NCBI GenBank assembly: GCA_964017185.1
Contig: OZ024876.1
Location: 15,760,226 to 15,824,225 of the forward strand
Direction of reading: 5' to 3'
Source of the DNA: Rugalucina vietnamica
Taxonomy: Eukaryota; Mollusca; Bivalvia; Lucinida; Lucinidae
DNA length: 64,000 bases
The translations under genes and the position numbers were made by a program. A model generated the notes under the pieces. It saw only the letters and a list, made by a program, of their open reading frames with translations. It searched no databases and was not told the DNA's origin. Below, piece by piece: positions 10,621 to 21,560 of this stretch; positions within the stretch are counted from its first letter, which is position 1, and the number at the start of each line of letters is the position of its first letter.

Positions 10621-12280
10621 CACAGTGTATATCCGAGCGTATGCAGAACAGACGGTTACGGAACGGACAGACGTTTACAGGAGCACGTGCTTTTTCGCGC
10701 CAAAAATGTTTTGTACAGTTTTTCATCCAAAACTGTACGCTTCGAATGTATTGTTATATCGACCTTGCATGTCCATCTACTATCTTCCAAAGCACCATAA
10801 TTTCCGGCATGGAAGCCTTGTAGTTTAAGCAGAATTTTGTTGCTTAGCAACAAAAACATTACGGAGCGGAACAGTCTACAGATTCGTTTATGTTACGGGG
10901 CGGAACAGACGTAGCCTACGAAAAAAACAGACGAATCAGCATACGGAGCGGTCACAGACGGCCATGAATACTACATGAACAACACTGTGATGTCAAATAT
11001 AACACTTTGCGGCAACCTTCTGTATTGTAGCACTCGAACGTGACCAGATGGAATACACCTGGTGACCTGGATCAGCATCGTACATGTATCAGAAAAGCAT
11101 CGACTATGTTGTGAAAACAAAAAGTTGTTTGGGGGCAAACAGCAGATCAGAGAGAGAGGGGGAGGGGAGGGGGAGAGGTCCCGATAGCTCAGTGGTAAAA
11201 GCGCCCGCTTCGGGGGCGAGATGTCGTGGGTTCGCCCAGGCCGCGCCATATCAAATGCGTTAAAATGGTACCAATGGCTTCCTTGGTGCTCAGCATCACG
11301 AGGCAATCACGGCTTTTCTTTTCCTTTAAATATAGTATCACTAATAGTGCATATCTAACAATAAATTCTAAAATAAAAGACTGAAAAAAGTCTGAAAAGG
11401 TCCGATAATAAGACTCATGTCTGTTTTAACCGGAGGTCTATATGGAAGGCTGGCATTCGTGCTGAATACGTTAGTAATATAGAGACCCTAGAATTTCGGT
11501 CAAAGGAAAAGGTTCCCTGTTTGCATACTCAGTCCTTAAGCAAAGTCATCAAGCGAACACCCACCTCCGTACACACCGGCGGGAGTACTCTCCAAAGCAT
11601 CGGTCATATATTCCAAAGTCTTTCCATATATGCATGATGCGTGAGAATCAGCTAAGACGCCGCAAAAGGGAGCTTGCGGCGGGAGATAAAATCTTTGGCG
11701 TGATTTGTAAGCATATATGATTCTGTCATGCATCTTACTTATTTGATTTACTCGCAGTTTATTACTATTTAGCTCGCCTACGTCTGTTCCGTTTCGTATG
11801 GAAATGCGTCATTTCGTCTGTTCCGCTCCGTAACAAACGACTGTACCGCCCCGTAACCATGAAATTACCATACGCTTCAGAAAAAAACAAATCTTGGCTA
11901 TTTTTACTTGAAAACATATAAAATATTTAATGTCTGGTGGTTCAGGACATATTTAACTACATACGGACTAAATCCAAAAGGTTGACAATGGCTTATTTTG
12001 CAAGCAATCTCGACACACAGCCAAAAAAATACAAAATATGCCATTTTTCACACGTCTTTGGGCAGTTATGGCGAACCCCCTGAAAAATCATTGTGCTCTT
12101 GAGCACAGACAACTAGACGGGTATGTATGCAACACATCTGCTCTAGTTTGGTCTCAATATTTGCATTAGTCACTTTAAAAGAACGGAAAAAACATTTTTG
12201 GCGCGAAAAAGCGCGTGCTCCTGTAAACGTCTGTCCGTTCCGTAACCGTCTGTTCTGCATACGCTCGGATATACACTGTG
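10621..12280. mobile_element. TIR element, 1,660 bp, target duplication caagt
   Basis: The left terminus (10621-10710) and right terminus (12191-12280) are reverse complements over about 85-90 bp with about one mismatch; both start CACAGTGTATATCCGAGCG. The insertion is flanked by CAAGT on both sides (10616-10620 and 12281-12285), a 5-bp target duplication. Subterminal regions carry many copies of 'ggaacagacg' and 'acggagcggaacag' in inverse orientation (10859-10960 and 11780-11870). No transposase frame; the longest frames are shadows. It carries a tRNA-like sequence at 11178-11250. Superfamily not assigned. Confidence 0.85.
11178..11250 (+). other. tRNA-like sequence (SINE head or decayed tRNA)
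   Basis: GGTCCCGATAGCTCAGTGGT is a good A-box/D-arm, an anticodon-like stem CGCCC/GGGCG follows, and GTGGGTTCGCCC is a damaged T-arm (consensus GGTTCGANNCC). The acceptor stem GGTCCCG does not pair with the 3' end (CCGCGCC). Most likely a SINE head captured inside the TIR element; a working tRNA gene is unlikely. Confidence 0.5.
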
Positions 12281-12482
12281 CAAGTTAACTCCCCAAAGTA
12301 CATGTACTGGTTAACACCCAGGAAGCCATGGCTCAGTCCCGAAATGACTGAAAATTGTTGACTGAGATGTTAAACTGCAATAAATACAACACCTAGCCAA
12401 TATGTGAAATTAATATTTTGCATGACAACCAGAATAATATTATCTGTTTACACAAAGCACAAAGTACAATCAAACCAGAAGA

Positions 12483-12815
12483 CCAAAGGTCCTGTAAACG
12501 CTCACCTGCAATCTGCTATATATACCAATAAACTTTTGAATATTATGGTATATGATCGTATATGGCCCCAGTAAAGGGGCAGATAAAGCCCTGTGGCCAT
12601 ATTTTTAGAGTAAACAATATTCTGTCCATTTGCCATGTGACCTGGTCATGTGACTTGCATTATTCAACACACATTTGCCCCCTTTCTGCTTCATATAAAA
12701 TTTGGCTTTGATTGGTCAAGTGGTTTAAGAGATCAAGATCTTTGAAAAGTGTGGACAATAGAACACAACGTACGTGTGGTGCCTGCTTATCCTATAAGCT
12801 CACTTGTAAGCCACA
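12483..12815 (+). repeat. AGGTGAGC family, short internally deleted copy
   Basis: Begins 'aaaggtcctgtaaacgctca' and ends 'tatcctataagctcacttgt', the left and right ends of the family seen at 14.2-15.26 kb, with most of the middle missing. The middle keeps 'gtgacctggtcatgtgac' and 'tttggctttgattggtcaag'. Confidence 0.65.
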
Positions 12816-14200
12816 GAAGATGGCTAGAGGCTGTACATTTTAGATTTGTAGAGGAATCATACTATCGTGTAGCAAAAGCAAAGGCATTGATTAGCTTTGC
12901 AATTACTGCCAAGCTGTTCTGTGCCTTTATTTTGCAAATGCAAAATGCTGTTTCTCTCATGACAGGGTTCATACAAGTGTGGGTACTTGACTAAAAGGTA
13001 ACTTTTTTTTTTAATTTTGCAAACTGCAACTGTAGGTCACTGGAATTTATTTTTTACGTAGTTCATAATACATGTGCATTGTACTTCTATCACTAATTTT
13101 CATTTAAAATACACTCCTACAGTCATTGTTCGCATTCAAGTTTTCTTTGAGTCCTAGGTTTCTCCACAGTTTAAAGGATCGATTCATCCCATGTTATTCT
13201 ATCAGTCAGCAGGTTTGGCTATATTCTTGAAGAATCCAGTTAGTCATTATGGGAAAAACACTCTACATAACAGGAAACTTTCTTTCAACAGGTCAATTTT
13301 TCATGAAGTTTCACATCCTATACAACTCAGGACAATCTACTAGACTGCTACTGACTGATTTCAGCATTCTCAGTATATAGGATTCAAGATTTTTTTCACA
13401 AACATTGTAATTCATTAGATTTTCCTGTTTTGAAATCATAATGTAAGTATATTAAACAAACAAAATCAGTTGGCATTCATTTCATAGATTGCTATGATTT
13501 TATTTTTCAAATACGTTGTCATCCGGCACTTGATTTACTTTTCCCTTCTTTTTCATTTAAATCTACATAAGGAGGTATATGTTCTATCCTAGCAATTTCT
13601 GAGTCTTCGCTGTTGTAATTAAAGACTTCCTGTTTGTTATATGAACATAATTTCTCATGGAGCTGTAACATCAATGCACCAGGTTACATTCTGTCCTGAA
13701 ATGCAAAAGGAAAATAGATGAAATGGACAGCAGCAAACATCATTACCGAGCTAGCTAGCTCTCTTAAGATTTTCTAAATGTTACAGCTTGTTTCAAAAGT
13801 AGAATAGTACCCTTTACTGTGTATGGAAATGATCAATTTACAATTACCCCAGGAGGTGTGGAAATGTGACCTGGTCTGAGTCTGAATGCGAATGTGAAAA
13901 TCAATCACCCAGGCTGAGTTTTGAACAGTTTACTGGCCAAGCCAGAATTTTGTTAGTCTTGATTTGTTTGTGATATAGTGTCTTGGATCCAATAATATCC
14001 AATTTTGGATCCGAGATAATGTCCACAAAAAGTAAATCCCGTATAGGAGATAATTTGATGTAAAAATGTATCTTTCTCATAAAGTAAATTGAGAACACAC
14101 CACAAATCAACTTTTCTGATATGGCAAATTTTAATATAAACTTGAACCAGGTATCAATCAATACATTGCGATACACATATCAATGTGCTTAGGGCCATAT
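12816..14200. other. No gene recognised
   Basis: AT-rich sequence with scattered short ORFs (up to 91 codons) that show no recognisable domain and no composition difference from their surroundings. No strong inverted or tandem repeat was seen by eye. Confidence 0.4.
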
Positions 14201-14209
14201 TGGGATACA

Positions 14210-15262
14210 TAAACCAGAGTACCAATGGTCCTGTAAACGCTCACCTGAGATCTGTTGTATATACCAATAAACATGTTTGAAAATTATGGAAAAAGCCACA
14301 TTAAAGGGGCAGATGAAGCCCTGGTGTCCATTTTTCTTTTCATAATAATCAATATCCTGTGCATTTGCCAATTTCCTGCAGGTCTTTCCCTTCAACTGAC
14401 ATTTTAACAGTTTTACCCATTCAAAGGCATTGGCAACCTATGTTGAACTTGTCGTAAAATAGGTCAAGGTCACCACAGGGTCATGAGTTATATACATATT
14501 ATGATACTTTAGCCATTGATGCTTCATGCTAAGTTTCTTTGAAATCAGTCCATCGGTTCCATAGAAGAAGATTTTTGAAGGGTTTTTACCATATATGGGC
14601 ATGGCGGCCACCTTGGTAATGTGACCTGGATTATTTATATATACATTGGTTACCCAATCCTATAGATGCTTCCCATAAAATTTGGCTTTGAATGGCCAAG
14701 TGGTTTCAGAGGAGAACATGTCTGAATATTATGGAAATATACATGTATACTGCCCCGGGGTGGGGGCATATATATGAGCTCCTGCTCAGAATCATTAATA
14801 TTCGGTCCTACTGCCCATTTCCTGCAAGACTTTCACTTTAAATGCTATCTTAAAAGTTTTCCCCATTCAAATGCATTGGCAACCTAGGCTGACCTTGCCA
14901 TAAAATAGGTCAAGGTCATCTCAGGGTCATGATTTAGTATCACATTGTAGTACTTGAGCCAACAATGCTTCATGCCAAGTTTCGTTAAAGTTGGCCGGCC
15001 AGTTCCGGAGAAGAAGATTTTACAAGGGTTTTTACCACATATGGGCATGGTGGCCAGCTTGGTCATGTGACCTAAATTATCTATATATACATTGGTTTCC
15101 CCTTTCCATAGATGCTTCATATAAAATTTGGCTTTGATTGGCTAAGGGGTTTCTGAGGAAAAGATCTTTGAAAATGGTTGACGGAGGACGACGTACGGAG
15201 GCCGGGTGCCTCCCTATCCTATAAGCTCACCTGTGAGCCTTCGGCTCAGGTGAGCTAAACCA
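14210..15262 (+). repeat. AGGTGAGC family, complete copy with two units
   Basis: Starts 'aatggtcctgtaaacgctca' with CTCACCTGAG and ends GGCTCAGGTGAGCTAAA, so the termini are inverted copies of GCTCACCTGAG. Inside are two tandem units of about 450 bp with 'aaaataggtcaaggtca', 'ccatatatgggcatggcggc', 'gtcatgtgacctg', 'cccttccatagatgcttc' and 'tttggctttgattgg'. It ends in the 'ggacgacg..ccgggtgcctccctatcc' tract. No long ORF; a non-coding dispersed family. Confidence 0.75.
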
Positions 15263-16440
15263 GACGATCTTTAGTCCTGTAACGCTCACCTGAAGCCTGA
15301 TCTTGGAGCATTTAGTCATCATGAAATGACCTTGACCATGAATACTCACACGCCTTTATTGACTTCATTAGTTGTCTGCATCTGCCAAGATTCAGGTCTC
15401 AGGCTGCAATAGTTTCCAAAATATCCATTATTTTCACCCTTTTCTATATAAAAGCCTATGTTTCCAAAATTCACCTTGTCGTAAAATAGGTCAAGGTCAT
15501 CCAAGCTGGGTTGCCACTCATTTTGTATTTCAAAATTCCCTGACTTTTCCATGACTTTTCCCTGACTTTTAACAGTTTTCCAGATCCTTTTATCGGTCTC
15601 TCGACCCCATTTTTCAGCTCTTCGAAGCCATCTCACCCTCTATTAAACAATAGGTTGCAATGTTCTTCTTTAACTCTCCCACTTTAGAATCTTTTTATGT
15701 AGGAAATAATTTTCACCATTATTATAGTTGTCCCCATAACAGACTAGGCTTACTTTGAAGCTCAAGCACAGTAAAAGGAAAAATCAAATACTTGTCAAAC
15801 AATATGTTTAAAAACTTTAAATGATTAAGAAATTCTGAGAAACTGACAGCCATATAACTTTAGGGAAAGATTTCACTTTTTCAAATTCCTTCAAGACATT
15901 GATACACTGCCAAATTCCATCGTTTTTGAGGAAATTTTGAAATTTCCTGACTTTTCCCTGACTTTCTAGTCCAGCTGCCAAACATGAATTTGGCATGTGA
16001 CCTGGAAATATGTGCCGCATAAAATATTTTTATGGATTTCACTTCTTGATACCTTTCAGATGAATAATCCGAGTGATGCCACCTTGGCATCATTGAGCAT
16101 TTTGAAATATTCAAAATGGCCGACAAATGGCGGAAATAATATACTATGTTTGTGAAACAAAAAGTTCATCTCTCTAGTTGTCCTTGTTGTCTTTTTCTGG
16201 TTCACCGGACCATGCCACTTCAAAAACTGCATGATAGCATTCTGACATCATTGCATGGTTTAAAAAATCAATTTTCAAGATGGCGTCCAAGATGGTTGAG
16301 AATAACAAGAAAGCAGCATCCCAGAGTTGCATATACACAATGTTTTATGTTTAAAATGCTTTTTTTTTTTTTTTTGCTTTAAAGAACTTAAATGCCATGA
16401 TTTAGTATTGTTTATGTTTTGACGCTCCATTCATTACAAA
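15263..16440 (+). repeat. Second AGGTGAGC copy start, decayed
   Basis: A new left end ('tagtcctgtaacgctcacct') begins immediately after the previous copy. Family phrases persist to about 15500 ('cgtaaaataggtcaaggtca'), after which the sequence is unfamiliar. 'tccctgacttttcc'-type phrases occur near 15540 and 15950, and 'caagatggcgtccaagatgg' near 16275. No gene seen. Confidence 0.45.
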
Positions 16441-16444
16441 AAGG

Positions 16445-16810
16445 GAAGATGGTGATCAAGAGGGCCGCCAAAATCATAATATATAGAACTTGTTCTCGGA
16501 TACATACAACATTCATGTGCTGCATATAACCAATGTCTGGTGTTTGAATTGTTACACTTTTTGTTACAGTACTGGTTAGAGTTTTTGTTAATCTCTGACT
16601 AAACGATGATGCAAGATGGTGGTCAAGATGGCCGCCAAAATCATATAGAGAACTTGTTCCCTGTTTAATACAGCATTCATGTGCTGCATATAACCAACGT
16701 CGTGTTTGATTTTAAATATATTTTGTTTACAGTAAAGTGAGAGTTTTTGTTCAGTTCTGACCCAACAATGATGTAAGATGGTGGCCAAGATTGCTACTTT
16801 AATCATAATA
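16445..16810. repeat. Tandem repeat, about 167-bp units
   Basis: Units start near 16445, 16612 and 16777 at 'gaagatggtgntcaagangg'. Each has 'ccgccaaaatcata', 'agaacttgttc' and 'attcatgtgctgcatataac'. The last unit is cut short. A related, inverted family seems to lie at 41755-42170. Confidence 0.7.
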
Positions 16811-18080
16811 TATTTAACAGTTGGGAACGGAGATGGGCCTGGCGTAGGATTTTAAAAACAAAAATCGCGTGCGGTCGTTCTGTGGAACTACATTGAATTT
16901 TTTTAGACCGATTTCGCTACATGCATTTAACCCTAAATTGCTCATTTACTTTTTTGAATTCATATCAAATGATGGAAGAAATACAAATGACACTCATTAA
17001 TCGTTACGAAAAGAATTGTCCCATACCCGGTTTGATTCTGGTATTGCTGAAGAACCGCTTCGAAGTTGTGGGTTTTTTACCGGTTGTCGGTACCCTCGGA
17101 AAACATAAAAAAACAATAATTTGTCATTAAAATGGAAATATTTCATCTTGACAACCGAACAGAGCATAAATTTTCCAACCTATATGCAAATTTTCAGCCA
17201 AAATTTTAATGGGGCGAAACGAACTTGCAAGTATTTAAAATTCAGATTCGGTTTTGAGAATGAAAAAACAAAGAAAATGGCGTCTTTTCTGGACCGAGGA
17301 TCGTCTGATCGTTTGGAAAAAAAGAACAAATTATGTGATTTTAAGTCTTACCGTGACAGTGGTTACCGTAATTTAAAATCCCCAGTGTCACCACGGGCAA
17401 GAATAAAGCGGAAAATCCTTTGATCCATTTATTCTCAAGGGGATTTATGTAATAGATCTACCCCGTCCCCACCCGACACACTGGGAGGAGAAACTCACGC
17501 ATTATGTTACAAAACAGAAATAAGAAAACAGAACTAGCATTGCATTCAAATCAGACGAACCCTCCCTATGCTTAAAATATTTGTCCAATGGGTCCGTAAG
17601 CACGAAATTTACCAAATAGATCCAGAAGACCTAGCTCACCCGCATGACGTAACACAGATTTTTTTTTAAAAATTCGTGACGAGCCGTTGTCGAGACGAAT
17701 CTGACGAAAATGGAATATTGAGTCGCATACTGCGCCACATCAGCAAGCAGAACCGCTTTATTCTGAGTTATGGCCAGTTATAACCTAGCCATGAGAATTA
17801 GATGGTAGAATATCCCCCGGCACCCCCCCCCCCCTGCCCAGATACCCACGGCTTTCGCCAAATTACCATGGTTCATCACGATGGCGGGATGGTCGCGACC
17901 CCAATTTGCCGAGAAGGTCAGAATGAACCGGGTAATGACACATGGCATGGTTTCAAACTTTATCCCAGGGGTCCCAGAATTTTTCAAAACACTTTAAAAA
18001 CCTCTAGCTTAACTCTCAAAACTAGGCCGTTGCGCTCCACATGCCAACTATGCCAATAATGAAAGAATATTCATTTGATA
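16811..18080. other. No gene recognised
   Basis: Contains a 100-codon ORF (17121-17423) of unknown type, with no domain visible; a related phrase ('atggggcnaaacgaacttgc') occurs near 38632, which suggests a dispersed repeat. A C-rich run lies at about 17822-17837. Confidence 0.4.
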
Positions 18081-18084
18081 TGTT

Positions 18085-18155
18085 ACTGGGAGCCACCGCT
18101 TCCTAGGAATTAACCATGTACTTTTGGGAGTAAATGTGCCTTGCTCAAGGACAAA
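18085..18155 (-). repeat. LINE 3' tail shared with local SINEs
   Basis: On the minus strand this reads 'tttgtccttgagcaaggcac', 'atttactcccaaaagtacat', 'ggttaattcctaggaagc', 'ggtggctcccag'. The SINE split at 10.6/12.3 kb has the same phrases in the same order over about 75 bp. Tail sharing is the hallmark of SINEs moved by a partner LINE. Confidence 0.75.
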
Positions 18156-20353
18156 GCACTTCTTTCATAGAAAGCTGCTCCTTTGTTGATGAGACCTCGC
18201 CACTTTGATCGCTCCTGTGCAGTCTGTTCCCAGGACCCCATTGGTATTTCGAAATCCTTCAGAGAGGCTTTGAGGGTGTCTTTGTAGCGTTTCTTCTGGC
18301 CACCTTGAGAGCGCTTTCCCTCCTGTAGTTCTCCATAGAAAACTTTCTTTGGAAGTCGCGCATCAGGCATTCTTATAACATGGCCAGTCCATCTTAGCTG
18401 TGCTAGCTTTAAGACTGTATGCATGCTTTGCATCCCTGCTTTCCTCAGGACCTCTGTGTCTGGAATCTTGTCCTGCCACTTGATTTTTAACAACTTTCTC
18501 AAACAGCTTAAGTGGAAATGGTTAAGTCTCTTTGCATGGCGTTGGTATACTGTCCAGGTCTCACATGCATACAAGAGGGTTGGCAGCACCACAGCCTTGT
18601 AGACTTTCAGCTTGGTGTCAAGCTTGATTCCATTTCGCTCCCAGACATTTGCACGGAGTCTTCCGAATGCCACACTAGCTTTTGCAATTCTGGCAGTGAT
18701 CTCATCATCAATATGCACTGCTCTGGAGAGAGTGCTTCCCAGGTAGGTGAACTTGTCAACAACTTTCAGTTTTTGCCCATTCACAGTGATGGTTGGTTCA
18801 TTATATGGTTTTCCGGGGGCTGGTTGATGTACAACCTCTGTCTTTTTTGTGCTGATTGTGAGATCATAGTTATCACAATACTGTGAGACTTGATCCATGG
18901 CTCTTTGCATTTTTGCCTCTGTGTTGGCATTCTTATCCATATCATCTGCATAGAGGAGCTCATCTAGCACATCAGTCTGGACCTTAGTTTTGGCTATGTT
19001 GCCATCAAAACGGTACCTGATTGGAAAACCAGTGTCACTGTCCTGAAAAGCATCCATAAGCATGGCAGAGAACATCATGCTGAACAGTGTTGGTGCCAGA
19101 ACACAGCCTTGTTTGACCCCATTTGTTACTTCAAATGGTTCAGAGAACTCTCCATCATTCTGCACACGTGCCTGCATGCCATCATGAAACTGTCGCACCA
19201 TAGCTATGAATCTGGGTGGACAGCCAAACTTGGCCATGATTTTCCAGAGTCCATCACGACTAACAGTGTCAAAAGCTTTGGTGAGGTCAACAAACGTCAT
19301 GTATAGATCTACATTCTGTTCTTGGCATTTCTCCTGAAGCTGTCTTGCTGTGAATATCATGTCTATTGTCCCTCTGTCTTTTCTGAATCCACATTGACTT
19401 TCTGGGATAAGTCCCGTCTGATCAAGATGAACATTCAGACGATTCAACAGAATTTTTGCAAGTATCTTCCCAGCAATTGATAGGAGGGAGATGCCTCTGT
19501 GATTGTCACAGACTTGAGGATTTCCTTTCCGCTTGTATAGGTGGATTATGGATGCATCCTTAAATTCTTGTGGGATAGCCTCCGTTCTCCACATACAGTG
19601 AAACAACTCTGTCAGTTTCTCTGCCATGGGTAGCCCCCCAGCCTTGTAAACTTCGGCAGGAATTGCATCTGCACCTGGGGCTTTGCCAGATGATAGTTGT
19701 TGAACTGCTTTTCTTGTTTCCGTAACGGTAGGAAATTCATCTAACAGAACATTGCACTCTATCTGTGGAAGTCTGTCGATTGCATCCTGATTGATGCTTG
19801 ATGGTCGATTAAGCACACTATTGTGGTGTTCTGCCCATCTTTCCAAGATAGCTTCTTTATCTGTGAGAAGAGTGTTTCCATCTGCACTGAGCAATGTGGT
19901 GGCTCCAGAACTCTTTGGACCATAAACGGTTTTCAGTGAATCATGAAATTTCTTCATGTCCTTTCTATCCGCAAAAGACTGAATTTCTTCTGTTTTCTTC
20001 CTCAGCCAGGAATCTTGCATGTCCCTACGCTTGGTCTGGACTGTCTTACAAATGTTGCTGTAGGCTGCTTTCCTTGATATTGAGCTAGTATCATCTTGGT
20101 GTGCCTTGAGCAAACGGTGCTTTTCTTCAAGAAGCCTCTGAATTTCATCATCATTCTCATCAAACCAGTCTTGATGTTTGCGAGATGGATGGCCTAAGGT
20201 GCTTGCAGCTGAAGAAAGAACTGTTTTATGGAAAGGTACAAGTAGGCAAAGATCAGGAAAAGGCGCAATCAGAAAAAGATTCCCACTCCAAAAACTGTCC
20301 AGTTTTCTTCGGGGTCCTCTGAACTGAGATTCATTGCATCCAGTTGGTTGCAA
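18110..20353 (-). pseudogene. LINE reverse transcriptase part (RTE-type)
   Basis: Reverse transcriptase with FVDLTKAFD (residues 354-362), GVKQGCVLAP (412-421) and the catalytic LLYADD (466-471). A C-terminal region has YACETWT and LRWTGHVIRM. From about residue 43 onward (KTVLSSAASTLGHPSRKHQDW) the sequence is LINE-like; the first 22 residues are an out-of-frame reading of the endonuclease end and residues 23-42 come from the inserted 59 nt. The last codons (residues 732-747) lie inside the conserved 3' tail shared with SINEs. The domain itself has no internal stop, so the copy is fairly young or only lightly decayed. Confidence 0.9.
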
Positions 20354-21294
20354 ATGTCTGTTAAGAAATCTTGTCTCATGCTGTCTTTATTCAGCTTTGA
20401 GACATCCAGTCTCTTAGGAGCTTTCTTGCCTTGAGGTCGCCTCGCAGGCTGTATTCTTAGGTTGAGTTTGCTGACAACCAGTCTATGATCTGTCCAGCAG
20501 TCTGCACCACACATAGTCTTTGTCACTTTAACATCCTGCCTGTCTGTTCTCCGCACTATGACATAGTCTATGAGATGCCAGTGTTTGGAACGGGGATGCA
20601 TCCAGGATGTTTTGTTCCTATTAGGTAGACGGAAGACTGTGTTGGTGATTAGAAGATCATGTTCAGCACACTTCCTGAGAAGCAAGAGACCATTGCTGTT
20701 GCACTTTCCAACCCCTTCTGGACCTATAACTCCTTCCCAGGTCTGGTGGTCTGTACCCACTCTGGCATTAAAGTCGCCAAGAAGGATAAGCTTGTTTGTG
20801 CGGGGTGTTGCAGAAATAACATTGTCTAGGTCATCATAGAACTTGTCCTTGACCTCATCTGGATTGGTCATCGTGGGTACATAAGCACTGACAATAGTTG
20901 CATGTTTATTGCCTGACAGAGGAAGTCTCAATGTCATTAGACGGTCATTAATGCCTTTTGGTAATCCTGACAGCTTACCAACAAGTTCTGTTTTGATGGC
21001 AAAGCCAACTCCTGCTTCACGCCTCTCTTCACTTTTGCGTCCACTCCAGAAGAAGGTGTATCCAGCACCAACTTCTTTGATCTCCCCAACATCTGCGAAC
21101 CGAGTCTCACTAAATGCAGCTATCTGTATATCATACCTCCCAAGTTCTCTGCCCACAAGGGCCGTTCTACGCTGTGGTCTATCTGACCCAACACTATCAG
21201 TGGTCCTGCAAACGCTCACCTGAGGTCTTTCATATAAAACACTAATAAATAGAAAGCTATCAACTGTTCTGTGAGGACGTTCCGGTGCAACCAA
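20269..21294 (-). pseudogene. LINE endonuclease part (RTE-type)
   Basis: Exonuclease-endonuclease-phosphatase fold that nicks target DNA to prime reverse transcription. Catalytic-type motifs are visible: SETRF with Glu at residue 63, LLGDFNARVG at 171-180 and WTDHRLV at 267-273. LINE-like sequence begins near residue 33; the first 32 residues come from flanking sequence, so the apparent start codon is not the native one. The frame ends after NWTVFG, where about 59 nt (about 20228-20287) have been inserted relative to the expected continuation; downstream reading resumes in another frame. Endonuclease and reverse transcriptase would normally form one protein. Confidence 0.85.
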
Positions 21295-21560
21295 AGCCTC
21301 TGTGACAGAGCATGTTGGTTAAGCTACTCCTGAAGATCCTGAGTTCAATTCCAGGTTTCTACAGTCTTTTGTCAAGACTAAAAAAGTAAACTCTGAATCA
21401 ATATGCCCTTAGCTATTGAGTGGGACATAAAACATGAAATTAACTGACCAAATCTGATGAAAGATTTGTATTACCTTCAAACTGTGCCAGTTCTTGTCAG
21501 CATTTCATTCAATATAAAATCTACTTGACATATGCTATTTTGTTTCATATTTCATGAATG
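21199..21560 (+). repeat. AGGTGAGC-family end and SINE-like fragment
   Basis: 21200-21245 carries 'agtggtcctgcaaacgctca' followed by 'cctgaggtc', the left end of the family. At about 21290-21430 a tRNA-like segment follows (GTTGGTTAAGCTACTCCTGA and GAGTTCAATTCC as B box), then 'ttttgtcaagactaaaaaag' and 'gacataaaac'. Interpreted as a diverged SINE; weak. Confidence 0.4.

Larger units (their letters stand above)
10505..12392 (+). mobile_element. tRNA-derived SINE, split by an insertion
   Basis: The head (10508-10620) reads TGGCCTGGTGGTAGAGCATA (A-box region) and GGGTTTGATCACC (B-box region), then 'gtatccttgagcaagacaagt'. The element resumes at 12281 with 'caagttaactccccaaag', 'gtacatgtactggttaac', 'ccaggaagccatggctcag' and ends about 12392 at 'gttaaactgcaataaatac'. 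The two parts are separated by the TIR element 10621-12280. The core and tail match the SINE at 8.4-8.6 kb, and the tail matches the 3' end of the LINE at 18.1 kb. Confidence 0.8.
18085..21198 (-). mobile_element. RTE-type LINE, 5'-truncated
   Basis: Minus-strand non-LTR retrotransposon with an AP-like endonuclease followed by reverse transcriptase. The RTE assignment rests on the single EN-RT layout, the short 5' region and the C-terminal LRWTGHVIRM motif typical of RTE-group proteins; it is inference. LINE-like coding starts abruptly at about 21198, where an AGGTGAGC-family end begins, so the 5' end is truncated or interrupted. The 3' end is near 18085 and its last 75 bp match the local SINE tail. 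An insertion of about 59 nt breaks the frame. Confidence 0.85.

Noticed and set aside
11178-11250. Working tRNA gene
   Set aside because: D arm and anticodon-like stem are present, but the T-arm is damaged and the acceptor ends do not pair; it also lies inside a mobile element.
10971-11306. 111-codon minus-strand ORF
   Set aside because: Lies within a TIR element and runs antisense through the tRNA-like sequence and a GA-rich tract; no domain.
17121-17423. 100-codon plus-strand gene
   Set aside because: No domain; part of the DNA recurs in diverged form near 38.6 kb, so it looks like a dispersed repeat.
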